Source: Agromyces sp. CF514 | Lineage (GTDB): Bacteria > Actinomycetota > Actinomycetes > Actinomycetales > Microbacteriaceae | Length of the DNA stretch: 64,000 nt | Assembly: GCF_900113185.1 (NCBI RefSeq) | Contig: NZ_FOZD01000001.1 | Location: 1,922,001 to 1,986,000, forward strand | Direction: 5' to 3' | Part shown: piece after piece, positions 50,226-58,719 of the stretch | How the letters are laid out: every line of letters starts with the position of its first letter | Position numbering within the stretch: the first letter of the stretch is position 1 | Notes under the pieces: model-generated | The model's database searches: none | Seen by the model: the letters and a program-made list of their open reading frames with translations, nothing else | Told to the model about the DNA's origin: nothing | Made by a program: the position numbers and the translations under genes

Positions 50226-50889
50226 CGCGCAGCCTGTACCCGGCCCCGCGCAACGTCTCGATGCTCGCGCGGCCGAACGGCCGGTCGATCCGGTTGCGCA
50301 GATGGCCGATGTAGACCTCCACGATGTTCGGATCCCCGTCGAAGCCGAAGTCCCAGACCCCGTCGAGGATCGCGCGCTTGCCCACGACCTGCCCGGCGCG
50401 GTGCAGCAGGAACTCGAGCACCGCGAACTCGCGTGCCGTGAGCTCGATCGGTCGGCCGGCGCGCTCGACGCGCCGCGTCGCGGGGTCCAGCGACAGGTCG
50501 CCCACACGCAGCACGGCCGGGCGAGGCGTGCTGCCTCGGCGGATCAGCGCGCGGATCCTCGCGACCAGCACGGCGAACGCGTAGGGCTTCGCGAGGTAGT
50601 CGTCGGCGCCCGTCTCGAGGGCGTCGACCTCGTCGTGGATGCCGTCCTTCGCCGTGAGGATCAGCACCGGCGTCCAGTCGGACTGCTCGCGGAGGCGACG
50701 GCAGATCTCGTCCCCGGACAGGCCGGGGAGCATCAGGTCGAGCAGGATCGCCGCATAGGGCTGCTGCTCGGCCAACCACAGCCCGTCGACGCCGTTCGAC
50801 GCGACGTCGACGGCGAAGCCCTCGGCCTCGAGACCGCGCTTCATGCCGTCGGCCAGGCGAACCTCGTCCTCGACGATCAGCAGCCGCAT
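50212..50889 (-). CDS. OmpR-family response regulator
   Basis: The 225-residue protein has a receiver domain (VEDEVRLADGMKRGL, phospho-acceptor Asp in ILLDLMLPG, Lys in DDYLAKPY) and a winged-helix DNA-binding domain (ELTAREFAVLEFLLHRAGQVVGK ... VEVYIGHLRNRIDRP). It is first in the operon with the overlapping sensor kinase and the PepSY gene. ATG 50889 is the only start that leaves the receiver intact. Confidence 0.92.
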   Translation of the reverse strand: MRLLIVEDEVRLADGMKRGLEAEGFAVDVASNGVDGLWLAEQQPYAAILLDLMLPGLSGDEICRRLREQSDWTPVLILTAKDGIHDEVDALETGADDYLAKPYAFAVLVARIRALIRRGSTPRPAVLRVGDLSLDPATRRVERAGRPIELTAREFAVLEFLLHRAGQVVGKRAILDGVWDFGFDGDPNIVEVYIGHLRNRIDRPFGRASIETLRGAGYRLRDDLD

Positions 50890-50961
50890 CGGACGCCACC
50901 TCCACTGATGCCAGCGTGGGCATTCCGGCTGAACGCACCCTGAACGGCGCGAGGCGGCGGG

Positions 50962-52392
50962 TCAGGGGGCATCCGCGTCTCCGCCCGCCGTACCGTCTCG
51001 CCCATCGCCTGCCGCACGTGCCTCCGGGTCGCCTGCCGCCCCCGAGATGACGGGGAGCGCCACCCGCACCGTCAGCCCGTCGCCCGGCCGGTTCTCGAGC
51101 GCGACGTCTCCGCCCGCATTCTCGACGGCCCGCGCGACGATCGGCAGTCCGAGCCCGCCACCGGGATAGCCGCTGTGCTCGCCCCTGGCGAAGCGCTCGA
51201 ATGCGCGGCCGACGAAGTCGGGATCCATGCCGCCGCTTCGATCGACGACGCTCAGCCGCACGGCGTCCGTGAACCCCGTCAGGGTGACGAGCACGTGCGG
51301 TCGCGCGTCGGCGGACGCCGCGCAGACGGCGTTGCTGATCAGGTTGTCGAGCATGCGACCGAAGTCCTGCGCGCCGAGCGCGACCTCGGCGGTCGGATCG
51401 AGGTCCACGAGCTCGAAGTCGATGTCGGGGTCGCGCTCGCCGAAGGCCGTGCGGGCGCGGTCGACGGCGTCCGCCGTCTCGCGGGAGAGCGCGCCGAGCG
51501 TCGCGGTGCCGGGGGAGCGTTGGGCTTCCATGCGCGACAGGTCGAGCAGGCCCTGCGAGATCCTGATGAGTCGCTGGAGCGTCGAGCGCGCGGCTGCGAC
51601 GTCGGCGCGCCGCTGCTCGTCGGACACGCTCGCGGCGGCCGCCACCTCGAGCTGCGCGTTCAGGATCGCGAGCGGCGTGCGCAACTCGTGCGACGCGTCG
51701 GACACGACCTGGCGCTCGCGATCGGCGGACTCGCGGGTCCGGCGGATGAGGTCGTTCAGGGTGCGGGCGAGCGCCTCGATCTCGTCGTGCACGGGTCCGG
51801 TCGGCAGGTATCCCTCCTGCTCGTCGGCCGAGAGGCGCTCGGCGCTGCGCTGCAGCCTCGTCACGGGTCGCAGCGCGGCGGTCGAGATGAACCACGCGGC
51901 GGCGCCGAATCCGACGGCGATCACCGAGAGCGACACGATGAGCAGCAGCATGACGCCGTCGAGGATCTCGGACGAGTTCTGGAAGTCGCGCGCCGTCGAG
52001 ACCATCCAAGTGCCGTCGGCGCTCTCGACGTGCCTCGTGCGCACGAGGTACGTGTTCCCGCCCGCTGCGATGCGGTGCGTGCCGTCGGTCGTCGTGCCGC
52101 GGGCGGCGAGCTCGGCCGCCAGGGCGTCGGGCATCGTGTCGAGCCTGGTCTGCCCAGACGCATCCGTCACGAGCACCTTGCGAGCGTGGCCCGGCGGGTC
52201 GAGCTCCTCGGCGGACTCCTCGGCGATCGCCGTGAGGTAGGGGGCCTCGATGCCGGCCAGCACGGCCTCCTCGCCGGCACGCACGATGCGCTCGACCTGG
52301 GCGTAGATCACGATGCCTCCGGCGGCGAGGAGCAGGATCGCGATCAGGCTCGCGCCGAGGGTGATCCGGGCGCGGATCGACAGCGCCCTCAC
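50962..52392 (-). CDS. Sensor histidine kinase (second OmpR/EnvZ pair)
   Basis: The 476-residue protein has helix 1 (ITLGASLIAILLLAAGGIVIYAQ), an extracytoplasmic region, helix 2 (ILDGVMLLLIVSLSVIAVGFGAAAWFI), HAMP, HisKA SDASHELRTPLAIL, LDNLISNAVCAAS and GGGLGLPIVARAVENAGG. GTG 52392 overlaps the stop of the regulator gene (GTGA), so it is coupled. Its signal is unknown. The upstream DUF347 membrane protein gene belongs to the same run of genes and could be part of the sensing complex or the target. Confidence 0.92.
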   Translation of the reverse strand: MRALSIRARITLGASLIAILLLAAGGIVIYAQVERIVRAGEEAVLAGIEAPYLTAIAEESAEELDPPGHARKVLVTDASGQTRLDTMPDALAAELAARGTTTDGTHRIAAGGNTYLVRTRHVESADGTWMVSTARDFQNSSEILDGVMLLLIVSLSVIAVGFGAAAWFISTAALRPVTRLQRSAERLSADEQEGYLPTGPVHDEIEALARTLNDLIRRTRESADRERQVVSDASHELRTPLAILNAQLEVAAAASVSDEQRRADVAAARSTLQRLIRISQGLLDLSRMEAQRSPGTATLGALSRETADAVDRARTAFGERDPDIDFELVDLDPTAEVALGAQDFGRMLDNLISNAVCAASADARPHVLVTLTGFTDAVRLSVVDRSGGMDPDFVGRAFERFARGEHSGYPGGGLGLPIVARAVENAGGDVALENRPGDGLTVRVALPVISGAAGDPEARAAGDGRDGTAGGDADAP

Positions 52393-53078
52393 TGGTCCGC
52401 CGTGAGCGCGAACCCGACGCCGCGCTCGGTCACGATGCGAACGTTCGCGCCGGCGGCGAGCAGCTTGCGCCGTGCGTAGCTCACGTACTGGTCGACGATG
52501 TTGGACTGGTACTGGGTCGACCCCCAGATCTCGTCGAGCAGCCTCGAGCGTGCGACGACCGTGCCGGCGTTCGCCGCGAGCAGGCGGATGAGGTCGAACT
52601 CGGTGCGGCTGAGCGGCACCTCTCGTCCGTCGACGGTCGCACGGTACCGGTGCGCGATGAGCACGAGGTTGCCGACCTCCGACCTGATCGCCCCGATGTC
52701 GGCCCGTCGGCGCAGCGCGCGGAGCCTGGCGCTGAGTTCGGCGAGGGCGAACGGCTTCGTGAGGTAGTCGTCGGCGCCCGAGTCGAGTCCGCGCACCCGG
52801 TCGTCGACCGCGTCGCGCGCGGTGAGCAGCACGATACCGATGCCGTCGATCTGCTCGCGCAGCCGCCGGCAGAGTTCGAAGCCGCTCATGCCCGGCATCA
52901 TCACGTCGACCACGGCGAGGTCGAAGTGCTCGCCGTCGGCAATGCTCAGGGCGCGGATGCCGTCGGCGGCCGTGCGGACCGCGTAGCCGTCGTCGACGAG
53001 CGAACGGGAGATGAGGTCCGCCATCTCGGGTTCGTCGTCGACGACGAGCACGCGAAGGCCAGTTCGCACCGACTCCAT
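52389..53078 (-). CDS. OmpR-family response regulator (second pair)
   Basis: The 229-residue protein has a receiver (VVDDEPEMADLISRSL, Asp in LAVVDVMMPGMSG, Lys in DDYLTKPFA) and a winged helix (LSRTEFDLIRLLAANAGTVVARSRLLDEIWG ... VDQYVSYARRKL). ATG 53078 begins eleven bases after the stop of the DUF347 gene. It is coupled by GTGA to the downstream kinase gene. Confidence 0.92.
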   Translation of the reverse strand: MESVRTGLRVLVVDDEPEMADLISRSLVDDGYAVRTAADGIRALSIADGEHFDLAVVDVMMPGMSGFELCRRLREQIDGIGIVLLTARDAVDDRVRGLDSGADDYLTKPFALAELSARLRALRRRADIGAIRSEVGNLVLIAHRYRATVDGREVPLSRTEFDLIRLLAANAGTVVARSRLLDEIWGSTQYQSNIVDQYVSYARRKLLAAGANVRIVTERGVGFALTADQ

Positions 53079-53089
53079 GGATCCGGAGT

Positions 53090-53935
53090 CTAGGCCGCGT
53101 CGGCGGCCCCGGCCAGCACGATCGATCCGACCCGCCCCTCTGCTTCGGCGCGCTGGCGGCGGATCTGCACGCTGAGGGAGGCGACGAGGGCGACGATGAC
53201 GGCGAGGAAGAGCACGCTCGTGCTCGTGGTGCCGAGTCCCATGCCGCCGTCGTCGGTGGGCTGGGAGAGCAGGTCGCCGACGGATGCCCCGAGCGGGCGG
53301 GTGAGCACGTAGGCCACCCAGAAGCACGCGACCGCGTTCACGTGGAACACCCGCCACGCGACGGCGACGGCCGCGATGAGCACCGCGAACAGGATCGTCG
53401 AGACGAGGTAGCCGAGTCCGATCGTCTCGGAGATGAGGTCGCCCGCCGCGGTGCCGAGCGCGAAGGTGAACAGGATCGCGACCCAGTAGAACGCCTCCCG
53501 TCTGCGGGTGAAGACCGTGTGGATCGAGAGCGTGCGTTCGCGCGCGAACCAGACCACGAAGGTCGCGGCGAGCAGGGCGAGGAACACGCCGGTGCTCACC
53601 CACAGGCTCACCCCGAGCTCGTCGGTGAGGTTGTCGGTGATGAGGGTACCGACGATGCTGATCAGCACCACGACCGTCCAGTAGGCGGGCGGGTTGTAGC
53701 GTCTCGTCGCGAACTGCGCCACGAGGACGACGGCGAGCATGCCCGCCATGATCCACGAGGTGACGGCCAGCCCGAGGCCGAGCGCATCGTTGAGGAAGTC
53801 GGCCGCGGTCTCGCCGGTCGTCGTCGAGAGGATCTTGATCACCCAGAACACGAGGGTGATCTCGGGAACGCGGTTGTACAGCACGGCTCGCAGGTGCTCG
53901 CTGCGGGCGGAGGTCTGGATCTCGTCGGTGGTCAT
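53090..53935 (-). CDS. DUF347 / COG4705 repeat membrane protein
   Basis: The 281-residue protein has eight to nine membrane helices built as four repeats. Each repeat contains a G-x3-D-like element in a helix: TTTGETAADFL, VGTLITDNLTDELG, LGTAAGDLISETIG and LGASVGDLLSQ. This is the DUF347 repeat (COG4705), of unknown function, with conserved Asp residues suggesting cation or proton transport (inference). It heads an operon with the second response regulator/kinase pair, separated by only eleven bases. Confidence 0.85.
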   Translation of the reverse strand: MTTDEIQTSARSEHLRAVLYNRVPEITLVFWVIKILSTTTGETAADFLNDALGLGLAVTSWIMAGMLAVVLVAQFATRRYNPPAYWTVVVLISIVGTLITDNLTDELGVSLWVSTGVFLALLAATFVVWFARERTLSIHTVFTRRREAFYWVAILFTFALGTAAGDLISETIGLGYLVSTILFAVLIAAVAVAWRVFHVNAVACFWVAYVLTRPLGASVGDLLSQPTDDGGMGLGTTSTSVLFLAVIVALVASLSVQIRRQRAEAEGRVGSIVLAGAADAA

Positions 53936-54009
53936 GCCACGAAGACTCCCGGCATGGGCTGGACGATCGCTCGAACCCTCGTCACCGGGACGTGTGGATC
54001 CTCACACGA

Positions 54010-56433
54010 TCACGGGGTGCCGGTCGCGAGCGCGTACTCCCCGTCGGCGCAGGCGGTGAACCGCCAGCCGCCGGGCAGCGATTCGAGTTCGACGTCGCTG
54101 AGGCCGCTCGTGTCGGTGAACGAGGGCTTCGCCGCACCGGGGATCCAGACCTCGAGACCGCAGCCTCGCTCGCCGGTGAAGCCGGTGAGCGAGAAGTTCG
54201 CGCCGTCGTCTCCGGCGACCCCGGCGGACAACGACCGGAGCTCGCCGGGCACCGACTTCGGGTACGCCCGCGACAGCACGCCGAGCAGCTGCTCGTTGCG
54301 CGGGGCGTCCTCGCCGGTGGCGCAGTCCTCGGGCACGAGCGCGAGGCCGATCGGCCCGATGCCGTTCTGCGGGTCGCCGCACGACTGCTTCCAGACCCAG
54401 TAGGCGCTGCCGAGCATGCGGCGGTCCTCTTCGGCGGCGTATCGCGTGATGCGCCCGGCGATGGATGCCGGGTCGCCCCAGTACCCGTACTCGCCGGACC
54501 ACAGGGGCATGCCGAGTTCGTCGGCGACGCGCAGGCCGAGCTCGAACTGCCGCTCGGTGCTGACGATCGTGGGCAGGCCGAGCGAGGCGTCCATCGTGAT
54601 GGACTCGGCGTAGAGGTGCGGCGAGAAGACGACGTTCGCGTCGTCGGTGAACCCGCGCGCCGGGCCGCTGTCGAACCCGAGGCCCGACCACAGGATGCTC
54701 GGCTCGACGAACACGATCTGCGGCGCGCCGGCCGCGCGGATCGCCTCGATCGCCTCGCCCGAGAACTCGCCGAGCTTCTGCGAGGTCGTCACGGGCGCGG
54801 TCTCGCCGAATCCGGGCTCGTTCAGCAGGTCGAATCCGGCGACGGCCGGGTCATCGGCGAACTCGCCGGCGAGTTCGCCCCAGGTGCGCGCGAGCGCATG
54901 GCGGATGCCGTCAGTGTCGAACCAGAAGTGCTCGAACGCGCGGTCGCCCGCGGGGGAGATGTCGCGTCCGGTGAACGAGCAGCGCGGGGCGTCGTTGAAC
55001 TGCGTGGCCCACGCGGGTGCGCCGTCGTATCCCCACATCGGATCGGTGCCGGGGCGGCAGTCGGTGCCGTCGGCGGTCGACGCGTTCGACCAGCCGTCCT
55101 GGTGCATGTCGAGCACGGTGCGGACGCCGTGCGCCGCGCCCCACGCGACCGCCTGTTTCACCGAGGCGAGGTACGTCGGGTCGAGGGCGGGCGCTTCGGA
55201 GTCGGACGGCTCGGGCTCGAGCGCCGACCACGACAGGTTCAGCCGGACGACGTCGAAGCCGTACGAGGCCATGTCCGCATAGTCCTGCTCGCTGAGTTCA
55301 CGGTTCACGGGCACCTCGGCGCGAGCCTGGTAGAAGTCCACGAGCTGGTTCACGTTCGCGCCGCGCAGCAGCACCTCGTTGCCGTCGCCGTCGGTGATCC
55401 GGCCGCCTTCGACGCGCAGGAACCCCGCGGGAGCGGATGCCGCGGCCCGGCGCTCCGCCCCGGCCGCATCGCCGAGCGGGGCGACGAGCAGTGCGGCGAT
55501 CGCGGCGATCGCCACGGTCGCCACGGCGGCGCCGGCCTTCACGGGGAGCGGTGCGGGCGAGGCATCCGCCGACCTGCGCCGTTCGGCCAGCGCCTCGACG
55601 GCCAGCGCGACGACGCCCGGAAGCCATCCGATGCAGGCGCCGAACGCGAGCCCGTCGGCGACGTGGATGTACGCGGCCATGAGCGGCCACAGGTCGCCCG
55701 CGAGCCCGTCGTCGACGACGAAGCCGACGATCGCCTGCGCGAGGCCGAACAGGCCGCCGGCGACGAGCGCGCCGAGCCAGCCGCCGAGCACGCCCGGCAC
55801 GCGCCGTCGCATCCAGCGCAGTCCGAGCCAGGCCACGCCGACGAGCAGCGCGACGCCGAGCAGCATGAGCACGACCCCAGAGTCCGCCCTCGGCGTCGGG
55901 GCGAGCGGTGCATAGGCCGCTCCGGTCCACCAGGAACCGGCGAGCAGGGGTGCTGCGGCGCCGAGGGCCACGGCGCCCGCCCAGTCGCCGGCCGTCGACG
56001 GACGAGGCATCGCCCCGGGCTGGAGCCCCTGTCGCCGCGCGGACACCCGCTCGACGATCCGCACGATCCCGGCCACGATGAGCGCCGACGGTACGGCCTT
56101 GGCGGTGATGTAGCCGCTCGCCCAGCCCGCGAGCGCGGGATCCCAGGTCATGGCGAGGACCGTCGTCGCCTGCGCGAGCAGGGCCGCGAGCACGACGCCG
56201 GCGGTCATCGTCCAGTAGCGGTCGCCCGCGCGCACGGCGGCCCACCACACGACGGCGAGCATGACCGGCACGAAGACGAGGTAGCGCGCGAGCGGCCACC
56301 CGAGATCGGCCTGCGGGGAGCCGCCCGGCCACCCGACGAGCGCGAGCAGGCCCGTCGGGTCGATGAGGGCCTGCAGGGCGAGCAGGGCGGATGTCGCGGC
56401 GACCGCGACGATCGGACGGCGAACCGTGCGCAT
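54010..56433 (-). CDS. Membrane-anchored GH5 glycosidase (endoglycoceramidase-like)
   Basis: The 807-residue protein has an N-terminal polytopic membrane domain of about eight to nine helices (residues about 1-345) fused to an extracytoplasmic GH5 (beta/alpha)8 domain. GH5 landmarks are VLLRGANVNQLVDF, VRLNLSWSALEPEP, VLDMHQDGWS, the acid/base Glu539 in FDLLNEPGFG and the nucleophile Glu648 in LWSGEYGYWG. LDMHQD and the NEP context resemble endoglycoceramidase-type GH5 enzymes acting on glycolipids. A small C-terminal beta domain follows (from about 725). The membrane domain is unusual for GH5. ATG 56433 follows GGAG by four bases. Confidence 0.82.
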   Translation of the reverse strand: MRTVRRPIVAVAATSALLALQALIDPTGLLALVGWPGGSPQADLGWPLARYLVFVPVMLAVVWWAAVRAGDRYWTMTAGVVLAALLAQATTVLAMTWDPALAGWASGYITAKAVPSALIVAGIVRIVERVSARRQGLQPGAMPRPSTAGDWAGAVALGAAAPLLAGSWWTGAAYAPLAPTPRADSGVVLMLLGVALLVGVAWLGLRWMRRRVPGVLGGWLGALVAGGLFGLAQAIVGFVVDDGLAGDLWPLMAAYIHVADGLAFGACIGWLPGVVALAVEALAERRRSADASPAPLPVKAGAAVATVAIAAIAALLVAPLGDAAGAERRAAASAPAGFLRVEGGRITDGDGNEVLLRGANVNQLVDFYQARAEVPVNRELSEQDYADMASYGFDVVRLNLSWSALEPEPSDSEAPALDPTYLASVKQAVAWGAAHGVRTVLDMHQDGWSNASTADGTDCRPGTDPMWGYDGAPAWATQFNDAPRCSFTGRDISPAGDRAFEHFWFDTDGIRHALARTWGELAGEFADDPAVAGFDLLNEPGFGETAPVTTSQKLGEFSGEAIEAIRAAGAPQIVFVEPSILWSGLGFDSGPARGFTDDANVVFSPHLYAESITMDASLGLPTIVSTERQFELGLRVADELGMPLWSGEYGYWGDPASIAGRITRYAAEEDRRMLGSAYWVWKQSCGDPQNGIGPIGLALVPEDCATGEDAPRNEQLLGVLSRAYPKSVPGELRSLSAGVAGDDGANFSLTGFTGERGCGLEVWIPGAAKPSFTDTSGLSDVELESLPGGWRFTACADGEYALATGTP

Positions 56434-56468
56434 GACACTCCATCGTGACGGGGTCGAATCGGGTGAGG

Positions 56469-56497
56469 ACAGCCTCCGTACTGAGTACGGAGGCTGT
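56469..56497. terminator. 13-bp perfect inverted repeat between ABC permease and GH5 genes
   Basis: ACAGCCTCCGTAC (56469-56481) pairs with 56485-56497 across TGA. It may end the ABC operon or be an operator for the GH5 gene, whose start is 36 bases away. There is no U-tract. Confidence 0.5.
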
Positions 56498-56512
56498 CAA
56501 CCCTTCAGTGGG

Positions 56513-56529
56513 ACAAGTGACCCACTTGT
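56513..56529. promoter_or_regulatory. Second inverted repeat, candidate operator
   Basis: ACAAGTG-ACC-CACTTGT is a perfect 7-bp palindrome, overlapped by a GTGGG/CCCAC pair. It lies between the ABC permease end and the GH5 gene, and its core resembles 2555-2570. Confidence 0.35.
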
Positions 56530-56554
56530 GACCTTCGGTGCTGGAGCCCTGCGC

Positions 56555-57856
56555 TCACTCGTACCTGAGCGACTCCACCGGGTCGGCCTTCGCCGCCCTC
56601 GCGGCCGGAAGCGTGCCCGCGAGGAACGCGATGAGCATGACCGCGACGATGATCGTCGCCACCGACACCGGGTCGAACGCGATGAGGGTCAGCCCGTTGA
56701 GGTCGGCGAGCAGGCCGTTCGCCAGCACTCCGCTGAGCGCCGTGCCGGCGAGCATGGCGATGCCGACGCCGATCGCGCTGCCCAGCAGGCCGAGGAACGC
56801 CGCTTCGAGGCTGAACAGGGTGAACACCCGACCGCTGCCCATGCCCATGGCCTTCATGAGCCCGATCTCGCGCGTGCGCTCCTGCACCGACATGAACAGC
56901 GTGTTCACGATGCCGAAGCTCGCGGCGAGCAGGGCGATGATCGCGAACGCGTTGAGCACGAGCACGATGCCGTCGATCACGGTCGTGATGGTGCCGAGCT
57001 GGTCGGCGACGGTGGTGCCGGTGAAGCCGGCCGCGGTGAGGTCGGCCTTCAGCGCGTCGATGTCGGCGTCGGTGGCGGCAGGGTCGAACCAGACGGTGGC
57101 CGACGTGTAGCGGTCGGCCTCGTCGGCGGGGATCCCCGTGCTCTGCGCCTCGAAGAGCGCGTCGGCGAGCGCGTCGTTCGGCAGCAGGCTCGCGCCGCCC
57201 GGTGCGGTGAGGCTCTGCTCGGTGACCCCGACGACCGTGGCGTCGAGCACGTGCTGCGTGCGCGTGGCATCCGTGATCGCGATCTGCACGGTCTCGCCGA
57301 TGGCGGCGTCGGCGCTCGAGAAGCCGAGCGGGTCGACATAGCTGTCGGGGATCGCGACCTGCAGGTCGGTCGCGTCGCCGGCCGGCTCGGTGCCGGCGGC
57401 GAGCAGGGTCGTCTGCCCGGGGACCAGGCTGCCGACGTTGGCGTTGTAGCGCGTGCCGCCGTCGAACTGCACGAAGTCGGGGCTGATCGCGCGGGCCGCG
57501 TGCACGTCGAGCACGCCGTCGATGCCGCCGATCGCCTCGACGTCGTCGGGGGTCAGCGCGATCACGGTGTTGCCCGGAATCCCGGTCGCGACCGCGTCGG
57601 GGTCGTACTCGGTCGGGCCGGAGTCGCCGGGCGTCGCGCCCGCGGCATCCTGCTGCACCTTCGTGACGGTCATGGCGTCCGACGAGCCGACGGCGCTGAC
57701 CGTGTCGTCGATGTAGGCGTTGATGCCCGTGCCCAGCCCGCTCGTGAGCGTGAGCGTGAACGCGCCGACGAAGATGGCGAGCACCGTGAGGATCGTGCGG
57801 GTCTTGGAACGGAACGTGTTGGCGACGGCCGTGCCGACGAGGTCTGCGGTGTTCAT
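56555..57856 (-). CDS. ABC exporter permease, MacB/FtsX type
   Basis: The 433-residue protein has an N-terminal membrane helix (TILTVLAIFVGAFTLTLTSGL) and a large extracytoplasmic MacB-like core (residues about 45-290). Three helices follow at the C-terminus, starting ITTVIDGIVLVLNAFAIIALLAASFGIVN and including the family signature REIGLMKAMGMGSGRVFTLF. Such permeases drive mechanotransmission or efflux of peptides, drugs or lipids. ATG 57856 overlaps the ATPase stop (ATGA). It is probably controlled by the NarL-type system encoded just upstream. Confidence 0.9.
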   Translation of the reverse strand: MNTADLVGTAVANTFRSKTRTILTVLAIFVGAFTLTLTSGLGTGINAYIDDTVSAVGSSDAMTVTKVQQDAAGATPGDSGPTEYDPDAVATGIPGNTVIALTPDDVEAIGGIDGVLDVHAARAISPDFVQFDGGTRYNANVGSLVPGQTTLLAAGTEPAGDATDLQVAIPDSYVDPLGFSSADAAIGETVQIAITDATRTQHVLDATVVGVTEQSLTAPGGASLLPNDALADALFEAQSTGIPADEADRYTSATVWFDPAATDADIDALKADLTAAGFTGTTVADQLGTITTVIDGIVLVLNAFAIIALLAASFGIVNTLFMSVQERTREIGLMKAMGMGSGRVFTLFSLEAAFLGLLGSAIGVGIAMLAGTALSGVLANGLLADLNGLTLIAFDPVSVATIIVAVMLIAFLAGTLPAARAAKADPVESLRYE

Positions 57857-58614
57857 GCGGCGATCTCCTCGGCCGAGTCCTCGACGATGCGTCCGTCGCG
57901 GATGTGGATGCGGCGGTCGCAGCGCGCGGCCAGCTCCTCGTCGTGCGTGACGACCACGAGCGTGATGCCGTGCTCGCGATTGAGGGCGAACAGGATGTCC
58001 TCGACGACCGCGCCCGTGTTCGTGTCGAGGTTGCCGGTGGGCTCGTCGGCGAAGATGATGCGCGGGTTGTTCACGAGTGCGCGCGCGATCACCGTGCGCT
58101 GCTTCTGCCCGCCCGACAGGTTCACGGCCTTGTTGCCCGCCTTGTCGGCGAGCTCGAGCTGCTCGAGCGCGACGAGTCCGCGACGCCTGCGCTCGCCGCG
58201 GCCGACGCCGGCGATCTTCATCGGGAGGATCACGTTCTCGAGCACCGAGTTCGAGCCCGTGAGGAAGAACTGCTGGAACACGAACCCGAAGGTCTTGTTG
58301 CGCGTGCGGTTCAGTTTCGCCCCCCGCAGCGTGCGCGTGTCGACGCCCTCGAGCGCGAGTTCGCCCGAGTCCGGGGCGTCGAGCAGTGCGAGCACGTGCA
58401 TGAGGGTGGACTTGCCCGAACCCGACTTGCCGATGATGGCGATCGACTCGCCCTCGCGGATGTCGAAGCTCACCCCCTTGAGCGCCTCGAACCGATTCTG
58501 GCCCTTGCCGTAGGACTTGTGCAGCCCCCTGGCGGAGATGATCGGCGGTGCGGTGGTGGCCTTCGAGGCCGTGGACGTGGGGCCCGTGCGGGCGGAGGAG
58601 TCGGTTGGAGTCAC
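57853..58614 (-). CDS. ABC transporter ATP-binding protein, MacB/LolD type
   Basis: The 253-residue protein has Walker A GKSGSGKST, Q-loop FVFQQFFLTG, signature LSGGQKQRTVIARAL and Walker B IIFADEPTGNLD followed by VVVTHDEELAARCD. It powers the adjacent permease. GTG 58614 was chosen because the 17 residues upstream are Arg-rich and not family-like; the ribosome-binding site is weak (GAAGGG close to the start). The response regulator gene ends 105 bases upstream. Confidence 0.9.
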   Translation of the reverse strand: MTPTDSSARTGPTSTASKATTAPPIISARGLHKSYGKGQNRFEALKGVSFDIREGESIAIIGKSGSGKSTLMHVLALLDAPDSGELALEGVDTRTLRGAKLNRTRNKTFGFVFQQFFLTGSNSVLENVILPMKIAGVGRGERRRRGLVALEQLELADKAGNKAVNLSGGQKQRTVIARALVNNPRIIFADEPTGNLDTNTGAVVEDILFALNREHGITLVVVTHDEELAARCDRRIHIRDGRIVEDSAEEIAA

Positions 58615-58719
58615 CCTTCGAGACTCGTCGGCTCGTCGCCGTCGCGCGTCGCCCCATCGTGGCATCCGTCGTACCGCGGTCGCGGTATCTTCGCGACGCC
58701 GACGCCTCGAAGAGGCGGG

